Shown here: positions 1 through 9,949 of the stretch, piece after piece | How positions within the stretch are numbered: position 1 is the first letter of the stretch | Layout of the letters: every line of letters starts with the position of its first letter | Assembly: GCA_029379385.1 (NCBI GenBank) | Contig: CM055606.1 | Span: 4,154,001 to 4,218,000 of the forward strand | Length of the DNA: 64,000 bases | Direction of reading: 5' to 3' | Origin: Quillaja saponaria | Lineage: Eukaryota > Streptophyta > Magnoliopsida > Fabales > Quillajaceae | Position numbers and translations under genes: made by a program | The notes under the pieces: model-generated | Told to the model about the DNA's origin: nothing | What the model saw: only the letters and a program-made list of their open reading frames with translations | The model's database searches: none

Positions 1-1428
1 TATTACTTTGTGTAAGTTGGAGAAGATATTAATTCCAGGTTTTTTTGATTCAATGGAGCATTTGACTATGCATTTATTTTATTCAATGGAGCTAAAGTGG
101 GTGGATCGGTGCAATATCGTTGGATGTATCCACTTGAAAGGTAATTTTTTTTACCTTAATTTGATTTCATTTGTACTTATTTTATTTAGTTATTACATAT
201 TTTGTTTATAGGATGATGTTGAATTTTAAAAAAAAGGCTCGACACAAGGCTTGTGTCGAAGGTTTCATATGTGAGGCCTATTTATTACAAGAAATTTCAA
301 ATTTCTGTGCAATGTATTTTGAGCCAAGTGTTCAAACGAAGTTTAATCTAGTTCCTCGTCAAGATGATGGCGGATATGTGGATTCCAATGGATGACTCTC
401 TATTTTCTTCCAGTCAGGTCGTTCATTTGGATTTCATAGGAACATATCTCTTAGTGATAATGAGTTTGAAGCAGCAAAGATATATGTTCTATTGAATACA
501 ATAGAAATTGAACCTATATGTAACATACGTTTCACAAATCCTATTTAAGTTTAGATATGCAACACTAACATTTACCAAGTAGACAAAATGACTTACTTTT
601 TTGTTATGAAAATTAGTCAATTTCATCAAATAATATTGATGGAGCAGCCAGATATTTCTGATGACCAAATTCAAAAGTTAGTTGAAGTTAAATTTTCAAA
701 TTGGTTTCAACAACAGGTTAGTTGATCATAACTGTATGTGTGTGTACGTGCGTGTGTGATAGTTAAATTTTCAACACGCTTTCTTATGGTGATGGCAAAA
801 AATCAATGAATATGGGAGTTCGTGTTAAAGGAAGTTGTTACGGAGTTGATGAACTTGATTTTTACGGCATGGTAACTGATATAATAGAGTTGCAATATTT
901 TGGAACTAACAATAGCATAGTACTCTTCCAGTGTGATTGGTATGATTCTGATAAAGGGGTGAAAATAGATTCTTTACGCAGTCTCGTATATATTAAATAT
1001 AGATCTAGACTTGCCTCAAATGAACCATTTATTTTAGCTTCTCAAGAACACGAAATGCTTGGTGGGCTGTTTGTAACATGAAGGCTAGGACTAATTACAA
1101 TTTTAGATGGCATGAAAATCCTACTAACAATGTGCAAGAAGTTGATGACGATATATTTCAGGAGGTTGAATTGCATATATCGACTCTAATCAGTGTTGGC
1201 GCTGATTTGGATATACCTGGAGTTCTTCTAGGTGACGATCCAATTGAAGAAGTGAATTTGAATGATATAACTGTGCCTAGATTTTCAGATGATGATCAAC
1301 TAGATGAGAAGAATACGCAGAAAATGATGAATGGGAAGATGATGACGAAAATGATAATGTTGAATTAAATGTGGATAATGAAGAAGTTGGTTTTGAATAT
1401 GAAAGTAACAAGGATATGGAAGATGATT
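1..1428 (+). pseudogene. TNP2-type CACTA transposase, C-terminal part (DUF4218 and DUF4216 regions)
   Basis: The 3' end of a TNP2-like transposase gene, broken. Bases 8-140 encode the DUF4218 start (CKLEKILIPGFFDSMEHL, then after a frame change a QYRWMYP motif). After an apparent intron near 141-211, bases 212-395 continue with KARHKACVEGFICEAYLLQE and end at VPRQDDGG. An in-frame TGA at 393-395 interrupts the usual LSIF...GR segment, which continues beyond it. Bases 806-1081 encode a DUF4216-like domain (KGSCYGVDELDFYGMVTDII) in one frame, and 1078-1430 an acidic tail. These domains are the C-terminal half of CACTA TNP2 proteins. With the stop codon and frame changes, the gene is unlikely to give an active transposase. 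The N-terminal catalytic part is outside the window. Confidence 0.8.
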
Positions 1429-1582
1429 AGCATATCTTGTATATGATTTGTTCTTATATTGTAAAACTTTTTGTTCAATATATTTTAATATTTACAAACA
1501 TATCTTATGTAGTTCTTTTAGAAGGGTTTCTCATTTTATTTTTATTTTTAAATGTATATTCTTATTAGATAAGATATAGATC

Positions 1583-3778
1583 ATGGTTCGTAGTATTCAT
1601 GGGTCTAGCTCTAGAGCATCACCTGGTACACATATTACTTCTAATCAATCAGATAGTCACACACCGCAATCCCGGCTAATAGTTGTACCTCCTGCTTTAG
1701 ACTCGTCAGAGACCTCACTTGGTAAAAAGAACTTATGTTATAAATTTTTGTAAGTTCATAATATCGATGGAGTCAGTGAATTATTACTTTTTTATATACA
1801 TGTAGGTACAACTGAAACTGGAGAATCATCTAGAGTTCCATCCATTGATCCGAGAGCACCGAGAGGGTCTGCGCACCTAGAACCACCTTCTGTAGACCTG
1901 AGTGATCGTCAATTGATTAAAGCTATCAGTGATGAGTACATATGTTTTACTTAAACATAATATTAAATATATTTCTTATTAGTATAGCTAGTGTCAATAT
2001 CTTAAAATGGTATTAATTTGTTCATGTTTATTGTGAATTTGATGATGGCAGAACTGTTAGGACTATCTCAACTATCACTCATGCTCATATGCCAGGACCG
2101 TATCCAACTTGGTCTAAATTTCCAAAGGGGGCTAGAGAGTTATGTTTTCGATAGTTTCTTGTAAATGGTTATATATAATAAAGTAATTAAATAATGGTTA
2201 TATCTATTTTTCTTAATATGTAGTAATAATTAAATATTTTTGTTAAATTGCAGGCCCACTATAGGTTTGAGACAGAGAAGGAGGAGGTAGAATCTAAATC
2301 TGTGTTCAATATTTTAGCTGCACGACGACTAAAAGACTTGTTAAGTGAAGCACGAATCACAGCTTTAAAAAATACAAAACTAATGACTTCCTAAAATGCG
2401 AGGGATGGAAGCCTATTTAGATGAAAGCAGAAAATTGGAGAGGACTCCTTCAAATTTGGGCCTCTGATGAGTGACAAAAATTTTCTGCAACAAAGTCACA
2501 AAACCGGTCATCTGGATGAGATGACTCATTGGTTAGACATGCTGGAGGATCCATCTCAGTGCTACAGCATATTATTATTTTAAAAATTGGTATGTAATGT
2601 TAACATTTTGGAATTTTAATAATTTTGTAGAGAAAGGAATTTGGATCGAACCGAGCACACTACAAGTTTATTACCGCATTCACAAGAAAACTAAAACTGG
2701 AGAATTTGTGAATGAGAAGTCAAAACCATTTCAGTTTGTTTTTTATTGACTAAGCTTCAATATCTAATTTATATATCTATATATATGTGTGTGTGTATAT
2801 GTTTAACAAATTTTTCTATTTGGATTTGTAGGAAACCTACGCGTGCCTAATGATTGAAAAATACGGGAAAAATCATGCTGGTCATCCTGAGTTTGATGAA
2901 GAACTTTGGTTAAAGGTAGCTAGGGGAGTGAAAAAAGGAGAAAAAATATACAGATGTGGGAAGGCTGGATCAGCGAAAGTTCTATTTGGAGACCAAGCCA
3001 GTACTTCCGGTAGATCAACTTCCTCTACAGCCACCTCACGGCTTGAATATGAGATGGGTCATGAGATTGATTCCCTGAAAAATGAGTTAAGCACAACAAA
3101 TAGCGAGTTAACTCAAAAAGTAGATGAAATGAAAAATCTTGTGAACTTGTTGGTAGCAAAGCTGGGTGTAGATACTAGCATTCTTATGCCGTCATCTTCA
3201 GTAAGTTTCATTTTTCTTTTAACTTTTGTAAAATGATGTATTGTTACATGCTTTGTATCCTTTATTATTCTTTTTCTTCCTTCCATATTGAAACTGTCCA
3301 TGTTGATATAACTTTATCATTATGTGATAGAATTCGGTATTTGTAATGGTATATATGTAGAGAATGGTTTATTTTCCAGTTATTTGGGATCTGAAGTACC
3401 CAATTAAACTTAATATACATGGCTTGTTCTGCAATAATGTAATCAAGAGCCTGCAACTTTATGTAATGTGGAAATTTGGCTTCTAAGTTCTGACAAGTTA
3501 GTGTACAGGCAGCAGCTAAATGTTGAAAAGTTGAAGGAGATGATTATTGAGAACGTTTCCTTTATTCTGCAGCTAGATGGTTTCAATATTTGAAAATGTT
3601 ATGATATATGTAATTCTTGTCATTTAACAGAACTTGATAAATTGCTGGAGGATGTACCTTTGCCATTTATTATATAGCATGACAATGTGGGGGCTTCCTC
3701 TAGTAGTAGACATGGTGGTGAAATTGATTTGGGACGAGATAACGCAATGAACAATCAATACCACGATAAAGATTTTTA
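1583..3778 (+). pseudogene. CACTA second gene, Transposase_24 / TNPA-like, degenerate
   Basis: A multi-exon second gene in the same direction as TNP2. The likely start is ATG 1583, with a Ser/Thr/Pro-rich N-terminus that runs to about 1722 before a GT donor. Later exon-like pieces include 1806-1935, 2050-2150 (HMPGPYPTWSKFPKGARE), 2256-2510 (RRLKDLLSEARITALKN, then a stop) and 2833-3200. The last encodes MIEKYGKNHAGHPEFDEELW, GEKIYRCGKAGSAK and a heptad-like coiled coil (about 3050-3160). This order matches plant Transposase_24 proteins, which in studied CACTA elements bind subterminal repeats. In-frame stops near 2392 and 2421 and shifted frames show decay. Exon limits are approximate. Confidence 0.65.
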
Positions 3779-4019
3779 GCTAGTAGTTTTTATTTTTTGA
3801 TATATTATATGATATTTTGTTAATCATGTTACATTGTGTTCATGAATTATCCTATTTATAATTATATGATAATTTTATTTTGATACATCGGTATATTTAA
3901 TTTTCAGTATTTATTTAGAAACTGTTTAATGTAAAGCAGATTTTTAAGAAAATTATAATGAAAAAGAAACAAAAGAGATACCAGGATTTTTACCGACCAA
4001 CACAAATAATGTTTCATAA

Positions 4020-4275
4020 AAACGTAATACCGACCGACCAAAGGTTGGTCGGTGATTACCAACCACCCATTAGGTTGGTCGGTAATTACCAAAAATCTTC
4101 ACTGACAAACAATACTGACCAACTATGGTCGGTAATTACCAACCAATTATCCAGTTAGTCAGTAATAACAACCTTGAATTTGCCTACCACCCCTTACCGA
4201 CCAACAGTTGGTCGGTAAGGGGTTGCCAACCTACTTTGGGATCTTTACAGACCAACTTGGTTGGTCGATAATGAG
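4020..4275 (+). repeat. CACTA subterminal palindromic repeats (GACCAAC / GTTGGTC)
   Basis: At least six copies of an ACCGACCAAC / GTTGGTCGGT motif lie in both orientations in the last 270 bases of the element, several as near-perfect palindromes such as ACCGACCAACAGTTGGTCGG near 4197-4216. Arrays of this type are the binding sites of TNPA-like proteins in studied CACTA elements. Binding here is inferred. Confidence 0.8.
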
Positions 4276-4278
4276 TAG

Positions 4279-4291
4279 TTTTCTTGTAGTG
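4279..4291 (-). repeat. CACTA right terminal inverted repeat
   Basis: TTTTCTTGTAGTG on the plus strand, which is CACTACAAGAAAA on the minus strand. It abuts Copia integrase sequence, which fixes the end of the transposon at 4291. Confidence 0.85.
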
Positions 4292-4371
4292 GACTGAGAT
4301 AAAATTAGAAGGGAAAAATGATTTGGACTTGCTTAATATGGATGGTAGGAGACCAAGATTATAGGGTTTGA

Positions 4372-4530
4372 GAAGAGGTAGGATTAGAAGAGGGAGTGGT
4401 GGAAAATAGGAATACTGTTTCATCAATAACTACATGTCAAGAAACAAATATTTTATGAACATTAGAATCATAACACTTGTAAGCACTTTGGTGAAGAGAA
4501 TATCCTAAAAATATACAAGATCGAACGATT
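4372..4530 (-). pseudogene. Copia integrase C-terminal fragment
   Basis: The minus-strand frame reads CIFLGYSLHQSAYKCYDSNV, then HKIFVS, a TGA stop, and HVVIDETVFLF. This is the conserved block at the end of plant Copia integrase core domains (FLGYS...KGY.CYDP...SRHV.FDE). It directly follows the gag start, so roughly 2 kb of normal Copia coding sequence has been deleted between them. Confidence 0.8.
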
Positions 4531-5030
4531 TGTATCTTTCATGATCTGTAAAAATTCTAAAACAGATTTTGTACCTTTCTTGGTAAGGGTAAGGCGCTTT
4601 TTGAGGGCCATGATTCAAGAACTTGAATGATTGGCAAAGAGATGAGAAAGCTTAGACCAAGCTTCAGCAGATGTCTTGATTGATGTAACTAAAGGCATTA
4701 CATTCTCTGAGGAGGAAACAAAAATCGCATAGAGTAGTATTTGATCCTGCCTAATCCACTGAATGTGAGCTAGATTGGAAGAAATGGAAGCTAGTAGATT
4801 GTATGGTAGGTTAGAACATGGATTTTTTTCCATCTAAAAAACTCATTAGGTTATATCCTATTAAAAGATGCATTGAATTAAGTTCTTTAGGAAGGGTATT
4901 TGTGAGTTTCAGAGGCAATTGAGCAGTTGTATTAATAGAGATAAGATTGTTAGAGTTTGGAAGTTGAGAGGAGGAAGAAATAACGGTGGGGGTAGATTGA
5001 AGTTTCAATTTGATCACCAGACATGATGAA
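4530..5030 (-). pseudogene. Copia gag (retrotransposon gag N-terminal / UBN2 region), broken
   Basis: Bases 5017-4811 encode an N-terminal segment with LISINTTAQLPLKL and LLIGYNLMSFLDGK, the usual start of plant Copia gag. A frame change follows, and 4833-4615 encodes WIRQDQILLYAIFVS, then AEAWSKLSHLFANHSSS. A TGA codon interrupts, and in the same frame MALKKRLTLTKKGTKSVLEF follows down to about 4545. These motifs are the Copia gag polyprotein signature. Gag would form the particle around the element's RNA. A frameshift, a nonsense codon and a downstream deletion make it a pseudogene. It lies 3' of the primer site in the expected order. Confidence 0.8.
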
Positions 5031-5060
5031 AGTAGAATCTCAAACTCGTGAGAGCAAAAA

Positions 5061-5072
5061 GCTCTGATACCA
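5061..5072 (-). other. Copia primer binding site, initiator-Met tRNA type
   Basis: The minus strand reads TGGTATCAGAGC, the standard plant retrotransposon primer site complementary to the 3' end of initiator tRNA-Met. It separates the LTR from gag and fixes the element's orientation. Confidence 0.85.
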
Positions 5073-5277
5073 TAAACAATTTGATGAAGAGATGAGTTGT
5101 ATATGTATATATAGGTGCATAAGGTAAGTTTGTTAGCCTAAAACTAACTGATAGACATGATTTAAAATACAAACAATTATCCTAAATTATAATAGATAAA
5201 TATAGGATAATCTAAATAATTATCTTAACAATTATAAGAGGTAAATATTGAATAATCTAATAGAAAACTAATTAACA
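5073..5277 (-). repeat. Short LTR of the Copia remnant
   Basis: About 205 bp bounded on the minus strand by TGTTAATTAG and ...ATTGTTTA next to the primer site. The terminal CA expected at its 3' end has changed to TA, or the boundary is off by a base or two. A TATATATA stretch lies near 5105-5113. The second LTR is not in the window. Confidence 0.55.
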
Positions 5278-5728
5278 AGCTTCCTTCCAATAACTACAAG
5301 AGAAAAAAAGTTTGGCAAGAGATACCAAGCGGGAATACAACTCCTTCAACCCACGTTTCCTTCATTCTTTCAAAATTCCTTCTCATTTTTCCTGAAAAGC
5401 TTGTCTTTGTGCTTTTCTTGGGTTTTGGTCATTTTTGAATGAAAGACAAGGTTTTAAAGCATGGAAACTATTCAAAAAATAGTAGTTTTATGAATCAAAA
5501 CTATTTTGAAAACTTTTAGATTTTTTAAATGTTTTGGCAAATTTTATACTATACTTGTATGTTGAAAAATTAGATGTTTTCACATACTTTTCACTGATTG
5601 ATTGAAATTAAAAATGTAAATGATGCTAAAGATTACCACTTAAAAGCAAACATAACAAGAAAAGAAGCCAACTGCCTATAGCAAAGCAGTGAAGGAGTTG
5701 TTGATTGCTAGCAATGGAGTAAGTTAAG
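5278..5728. other. Non-genic spacer between the Copia remnant and the large CACTA element
   Basis: AT-rich sequence with no supported reading frame or repeat. It is the host side of the 5732 insertion. Confidence 0.5.
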
Positions 5729-5731
5729 AAT
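5729..5731. repeat. Left target-site duplication AAT of the large CACTA element
   Basis: AAT directly before CACTAAAAAAA, matched by AAT directly after the right end at 18022-18024. Confidence 0.7.
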
Positions 5732-5995
5732 CACTAAAAAAAAAAGTAGTATCTGCATCTACTAAAGGTAGACGTAGAAGATATCTATGTTTGACTTTCT
5801 GCATCTAAACGCAGAATCTAGTCTCAAATAATAGTTGACAAAAATTTTTTTGCTGGGAAAACCGACATAAGCAGACGCAATAGTATTTGCATCTGCCTTG
5901 CAGATTCAGATAATGCATATACAATATTTTGCAGGATATGATGGTTATCTACATATACACATTGTAGATGCAGATAATTATAAGGTAGATACAGA
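5732..5995 (+). repeat. CACTA left terminal and subterminal repeats
   Basis: Begins CACTAAAAAAAAAAGTAG. It then holds several copies of TGCATCTGC / GATGCAGAT in both orientations and GCAGACGCAATAGTATTTGC near 5873-5892. The same motifs recur inverted at 17930-17980. Confidence 0.7.
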
Positions 5996-6312
5996 TTGAA
6001 ATATTTAATTTTTTTCTTATATTTATTTACTTTTTAAATTTATACTTATAAATACCTGTTTAAAACATATTTTATATTTTAAATTGAACTCTTATAATAA
6101 TAAAATATTATTTTACAAAAAATCATCTAAACAATATTTAAAATATATATCAAATAGTATATTTAAAAATCATCTTTTAAATCTTCAACAAGTTTTTGAC
6201 TCTGCTCATCATCCCTACAATTTGAGGTGTGATGGGCCGATGTAGGATATGTAATTTGAATAAAATAAATATATTGTAAGTTATACTTAATTTTATTTAC
6301 ATATGAGACCTT

Positions 6313-6885
6313 TAATTAAGTTGACTGTTTTGTCCCCTGAATCCTATTTTGCAAAAAAATTTCTTTCAAACTCTAATTTGGGCATAAAATTCAAAATATC
6401 GATCCAAATAACATTCTATTTTTTTCTATAAGTCTTATTCATCTCCATAATTATGACGATACTTCTGGAATCCCTAAAAAACTTATACTTGACCGTTTTG
6501 TCCCCTGAACCCATTTTACAAAGTTTTTGCTTTTAAACTCTAACTTAAGTATAAAATCTTAACTATTGATCCAAATGACATTTTATTTCTTCTTGTAAGT
6601 TATATTTGTCCTCACGGTCATGGTGGTACTCTCAAAATCCCGAAATGCCTTCTAGTTGATCGTTTTGCTTTCTGAACCCCATTTAGCAAAGCTTTTATTT
6701 TGAAACTCTAATTTGGGCATAAAATCCTAACTGTTGATCCAAATGGCATTCCATCTCTTTCTACACATCTTATTTACCCTTACGGTGGTGGCGATACTGT
6801 TATAATCGAAAGAGGACTTATTCTTACTATTTTTCCCCCGAACCCCATTTTGCAAAGCCTTTGTTTTGAAACTCTAATTGTTTAC
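6313..6885 (+). repeat. 167-bp tandem repeat, about 3.4 copies
   Basis: A unit with the landmark GACCGTTTTGTCCCCTGAAC starts at 6323, 6491, 6658 and about 6824, a period of 166-168 bp. Each unit continues with CATTTTGCAAAG, a TTTGAAACTCTAATTTGGGC block, ATTGATCCAAATGACATT and a short GGTGGTGGCGATACT-like segment. The fourth copy is truncated. The copies are diverged but align over their whole length. It lies within the large CACTA element, between the left terminus and the second-ORF region. Confidence 0.85.
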
Positions 6886-6965
6886 CCAAACGAATATAAA
6901 TTATGAAATAATTTTATTTAAAAAAAAAAAAAAAAAAACATTCCTCAGATAGTTAAGGTGGTGGT

Positions 6966-8260
6966 TTTACCCCAACTCTAGAAAACTCTTTCCTAACATA
7001 GTCACGCATAAAATTCTGCATAATCTTTGACTGTCGTAGTGTGAATCCATCAAATGGTGATGTGGCAAAAGATGTCCCGGTGGTAGGAATTGTAATGGTA
7101 GAAGTTGCGAAGCCAGACCAAACTTCTCTGAGTACTTAATGGAAGTTGATATAACCACAAAATCGTAGATCATGTGCTTCTTCTAGTAGCCCGCTAGCTT
7201 TACGAACAAAGCAGGTCACTCATATGCGGCTGGACTAGTGTATCACTAATTGTATAGGTGCTAGATTGTCCACCTCTATCTTTAAAGCTTTAAACTTCTC
7301 CTCCAAATGAATAGAAGTTAGCTTCAAACATGTAAATGTGTTAATGATATATGAATTTTAAAATTTTATAAAAATTTCAATTAACACTCAGGTTTTTAAT
7401 TTAGTGTCAACAAATTAACTAGCATTTCTCTTGTGAAGAAGCCAGATGCATAATGTATAAGCTTGCCACCTGCTCGCCTATTATCTGATATTATCCTCGA
7501 TTGTTTCTAGAATTTAGGACACAACCACTCATCGCACAACACCTTCCACTTATTTTGTAGGATCGAAACTCGACACCCATTCTCCTTTCAAGCAAGTAGG
7601 TCTAATGTGTACTTCTGAGTCTAATCAACATGCAACTTCTAGAACACAGCAATACATCTATTTCCGATAGCTCAAGATGCAATTCTCTGCTCGAAAGTAA
7701 TGAGCCTAACCATCGCTGCATAATAAACAATAGAATCAAATTTAATAATCATGAATTTGACAAAATATATATATAAAAGAACTTATAACACAATATTATT
7801 TTATTTACCATAAAATCATTGTAACTACAACTCTTCGCTTCCTCAATAAACTTCTGATAGTGGAAGACAGGACTTGGAAAGTGCTTCATGACAATCTCAG
7901 AAATAGTGGTGCCTACCTTCGTGTCCTTGGGGTCATCCCAAATGAGTGCTCTAAAATAAAGATAAAAACATACACACATAAGCAACGTGCAAGTTTATTT
8001 AAACAGTGTAAGACTGAAATTATTTATTTATTTCCAGCTATTTGATTAAGTGGATGATTCTCCTCATTATCAAATAGATGGGCCAACTTATTCTTGCCCC
8101 TCTTCCCCCTTTATGCTGCTGATGTGACACACTCAGCGGTGTCCTCTATATGTATATCAAGATCCGCATCATGCTAGGGATCCTCGTGATCCTGGACATC
8201 CTGATAAGCTGAAACTATAATAAAAATAAGAACAATGGAATACAATCAAATTAGTAAATA
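6966..8260 (-). pseudogene. Decayed CACTA second ORF (Transposase_24-like), minus strand
   Basis: Scattered coding-like pieces read right to left. 7985-7810 encodes a FRALIWDDPKDTKVGTTISE segment that ends before an intron-like AT stretch. 7580-7430 encodes WKVLCDEWLCPKF, a stop, then RIISDNRRAGGKLIHYASGF. 7100-6966 encodes TSPFDGFTLRQSKIMQNFMR, then DYVRKEFSRV. The middle piece resembles the W...N+.NR...H.GG segment of plant Transposase_24 proteins, and the last has the look of their C-terminus. Stops and frame changes are present. The family assignment rests on motif shape only, so confidence is moderate; exon limits are approximate. Confidence 0.45.
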
Positions 8261-9944
8261 AGAAAGATACCTAAACTTGAACTTGTAACTTATGTGTCCC
8301 TAAGGATCTTGAACTCAATGAGATTTATGAAGAGCCCCTATATGATAAGTTTTGAACCTGCCCTGTAGGAAGAGCATATATCGGAACAAATGAATTTGCA
8401 ACTGTAAGAGGAGATTGAGTTGTTGTCGAATCAAAGGGAGAAGCAGCACGACCTCCTCAAATAGGGTACTCTCATCCCCTTTAGAGGTCCCTAACTACCA
8501 AAGCCACTAAGGTGTTCTCTAGGTATGATATATTTATATAATATACCTGAAACAATAAGTTATATGAATATGTCCAAAACCTTTCCTAAATACCCAAATT
8601 AAAACCCTATAATTCTAAAACTTTCCAAAATACCTAAAATCTATATTATTATTATTGTTATCCCTATGTTTATTATGTATGTTGCAAACGACAACGTACG
8701 TATATCGTTATGGGCATTTGGGGTTATCACCAGTCCTATCATAATAAAAGTATTGTTAGAGCCTCTATCGACAAGGATCAAAATGTCATTTCTTGATATG
8801 TTATCAATTGGTCTATATTATAAAATATATCAGGATGCTTATTCTCATGAATATATATAATGATTAATTATGAATTTGTGAAGGTTTGATTTCATATAAT
8901 TTATATTTTCCTCTTACATATTTAGTCTCAATCATTTATTAAATTATACATAATATAACCAATACATATTAACTAAATTAAATGATAAAATTTACAAATA
9001 ATACTTGCGTACATTTAACTATATTTATTTTCTTTTCATTTTACTAATTTTCATATAATAATTTTTCTTATAACTTATAGCTTTTATACTAATAAAATCT
9101 GATGGTTTATTTTATAAATACAATTTAGTTTATATAACTTAATTGCTCATAATTAAGTATAAATATGTCAAAAGAAAAATAAAATTTTTATTAGTTATAA
9201 TTTTTAAATTGAAGAAAAATATATGAACTCTTAGTAAATAAAAATAATAATCACTTAGAGAGAAAAATAGTTAAAATAATTTTTTTTTATTTTTATTTTT
9301 TATGAATTAAAAACTACATATCACTAAACATTTATTTGTTAATTCTTGACATCAATCTCCATTATTGTTTTATTTTTATTTTTATTGGCATTAAGAAAAA
9401 CTTTAAAAAATATTAAAAAATTAAAATTTGTAGGATACGGTATTCAGAAGTATTGAAATATCTGATCGTATTATTGGTTACAATCGGATACCAACAAGTA
9501 TCCATGGACACGTTTGAATATCGATAGTAAACAATGGTTTCATATCCATAACATAATATACGAATATATTTTGCTTGTGTCATAAGAAAAGGTAAAACAT
9601 TTGGTTCCTTGCCTATTAAGATCGATAGAACCTGTATCTACTACTATGGACCCTTTCATTTTAAAGGTTAAGAACTAGCTCGTACTTGAATTAGCATGAA
9701 ACAGTGGTCATTGACAAGGAAGTTCCTCTAATGGAGGTCATTGTGATTTTGTAAAGATGGAGAGGTCATGAGATCTGAGATTTGAAGGGAAAATGAGGAA
9801 GGTAGAGGGTTAAGGATGAAAATTGTTGATCAAGTAAGGCAATCACATAGCACTGACAAGATGACAAAACCCAACTCTCCTTTACAAGATCAAACAAAGC
9901 TGTAGAATCTTTCTCCAATGGTTAAGAATTAAATATAATTTATA
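8261..9944. other. Non-genic AT-rich interior of the large CACTA element
   Basis: No supported coding region. The short plus-strand frame at 8666-8860 has no recognisable motif. Around 8900-9440 the sequence is very AT-rich with homopolymer runs. No TNP2 domain was recognised here, though a heavily decayed one could be missed. Confidence 0.5.
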
Positions 9945-9949
9945 ATTAT

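Larger units (their letters stand above)
1..4291 (+). mobile_element. CACTA (En/Spm) DNA transposon, 3' part; 5' end lies outside the window
   Basis: The stretch carries, in order, the end of a TNP2-type transposase gene, a second gene with a plant En/Spm (Transposase_24-like) product, a block of short palindromes, and a right terminus. The terminus on the plus strand reads TTTTCTTGTAGTG, ending at 4291, the reverse complement of the common plant CACTA terminal repeat CACTACAAGAAAA. Both genes run toward this terminus. The insertion point is inside a Copia remnant, because Copia integrase sequence begins directly after 4291. The expected 3-bp target copy would be GAC at 4292-4294, but the left copy is off the window. 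Both genes carry stop codons, so the copy looks inactive. Confidence 0.85.
4292..5277 (-). mobile_element. Ty1/Copia retrotransposon remnant, internally deleted and cut by the CACTA insertion
   Basis: On the minus strand the order is LTR (5277-5073), initiator-Met tRNA primer site, gag N-terminus, then directly the integrase C-terminus, which stops at the CACTA terminus. Most of gag, all of protease and most of integrase are missing between about 4530 and 4580. The reverse transcriptase side would lie left of the CACTA element, outside the window, if it survives. Confidence 0.8.

Noticed and set aside
5061..5072. Possible tRNA gene suggested by the GGTATCAGAGC text
   Set aside because: Only the 12-base primer-site match is present. 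There is no cloverleaf; the context is an LTR and gag.
6100..6300. Organelle DNA insertion
   Set aside because: I looked for chloroplast or mitochondrial genes in the long non-genic stretches and saw no recognisable organelle coding or rRNA text.
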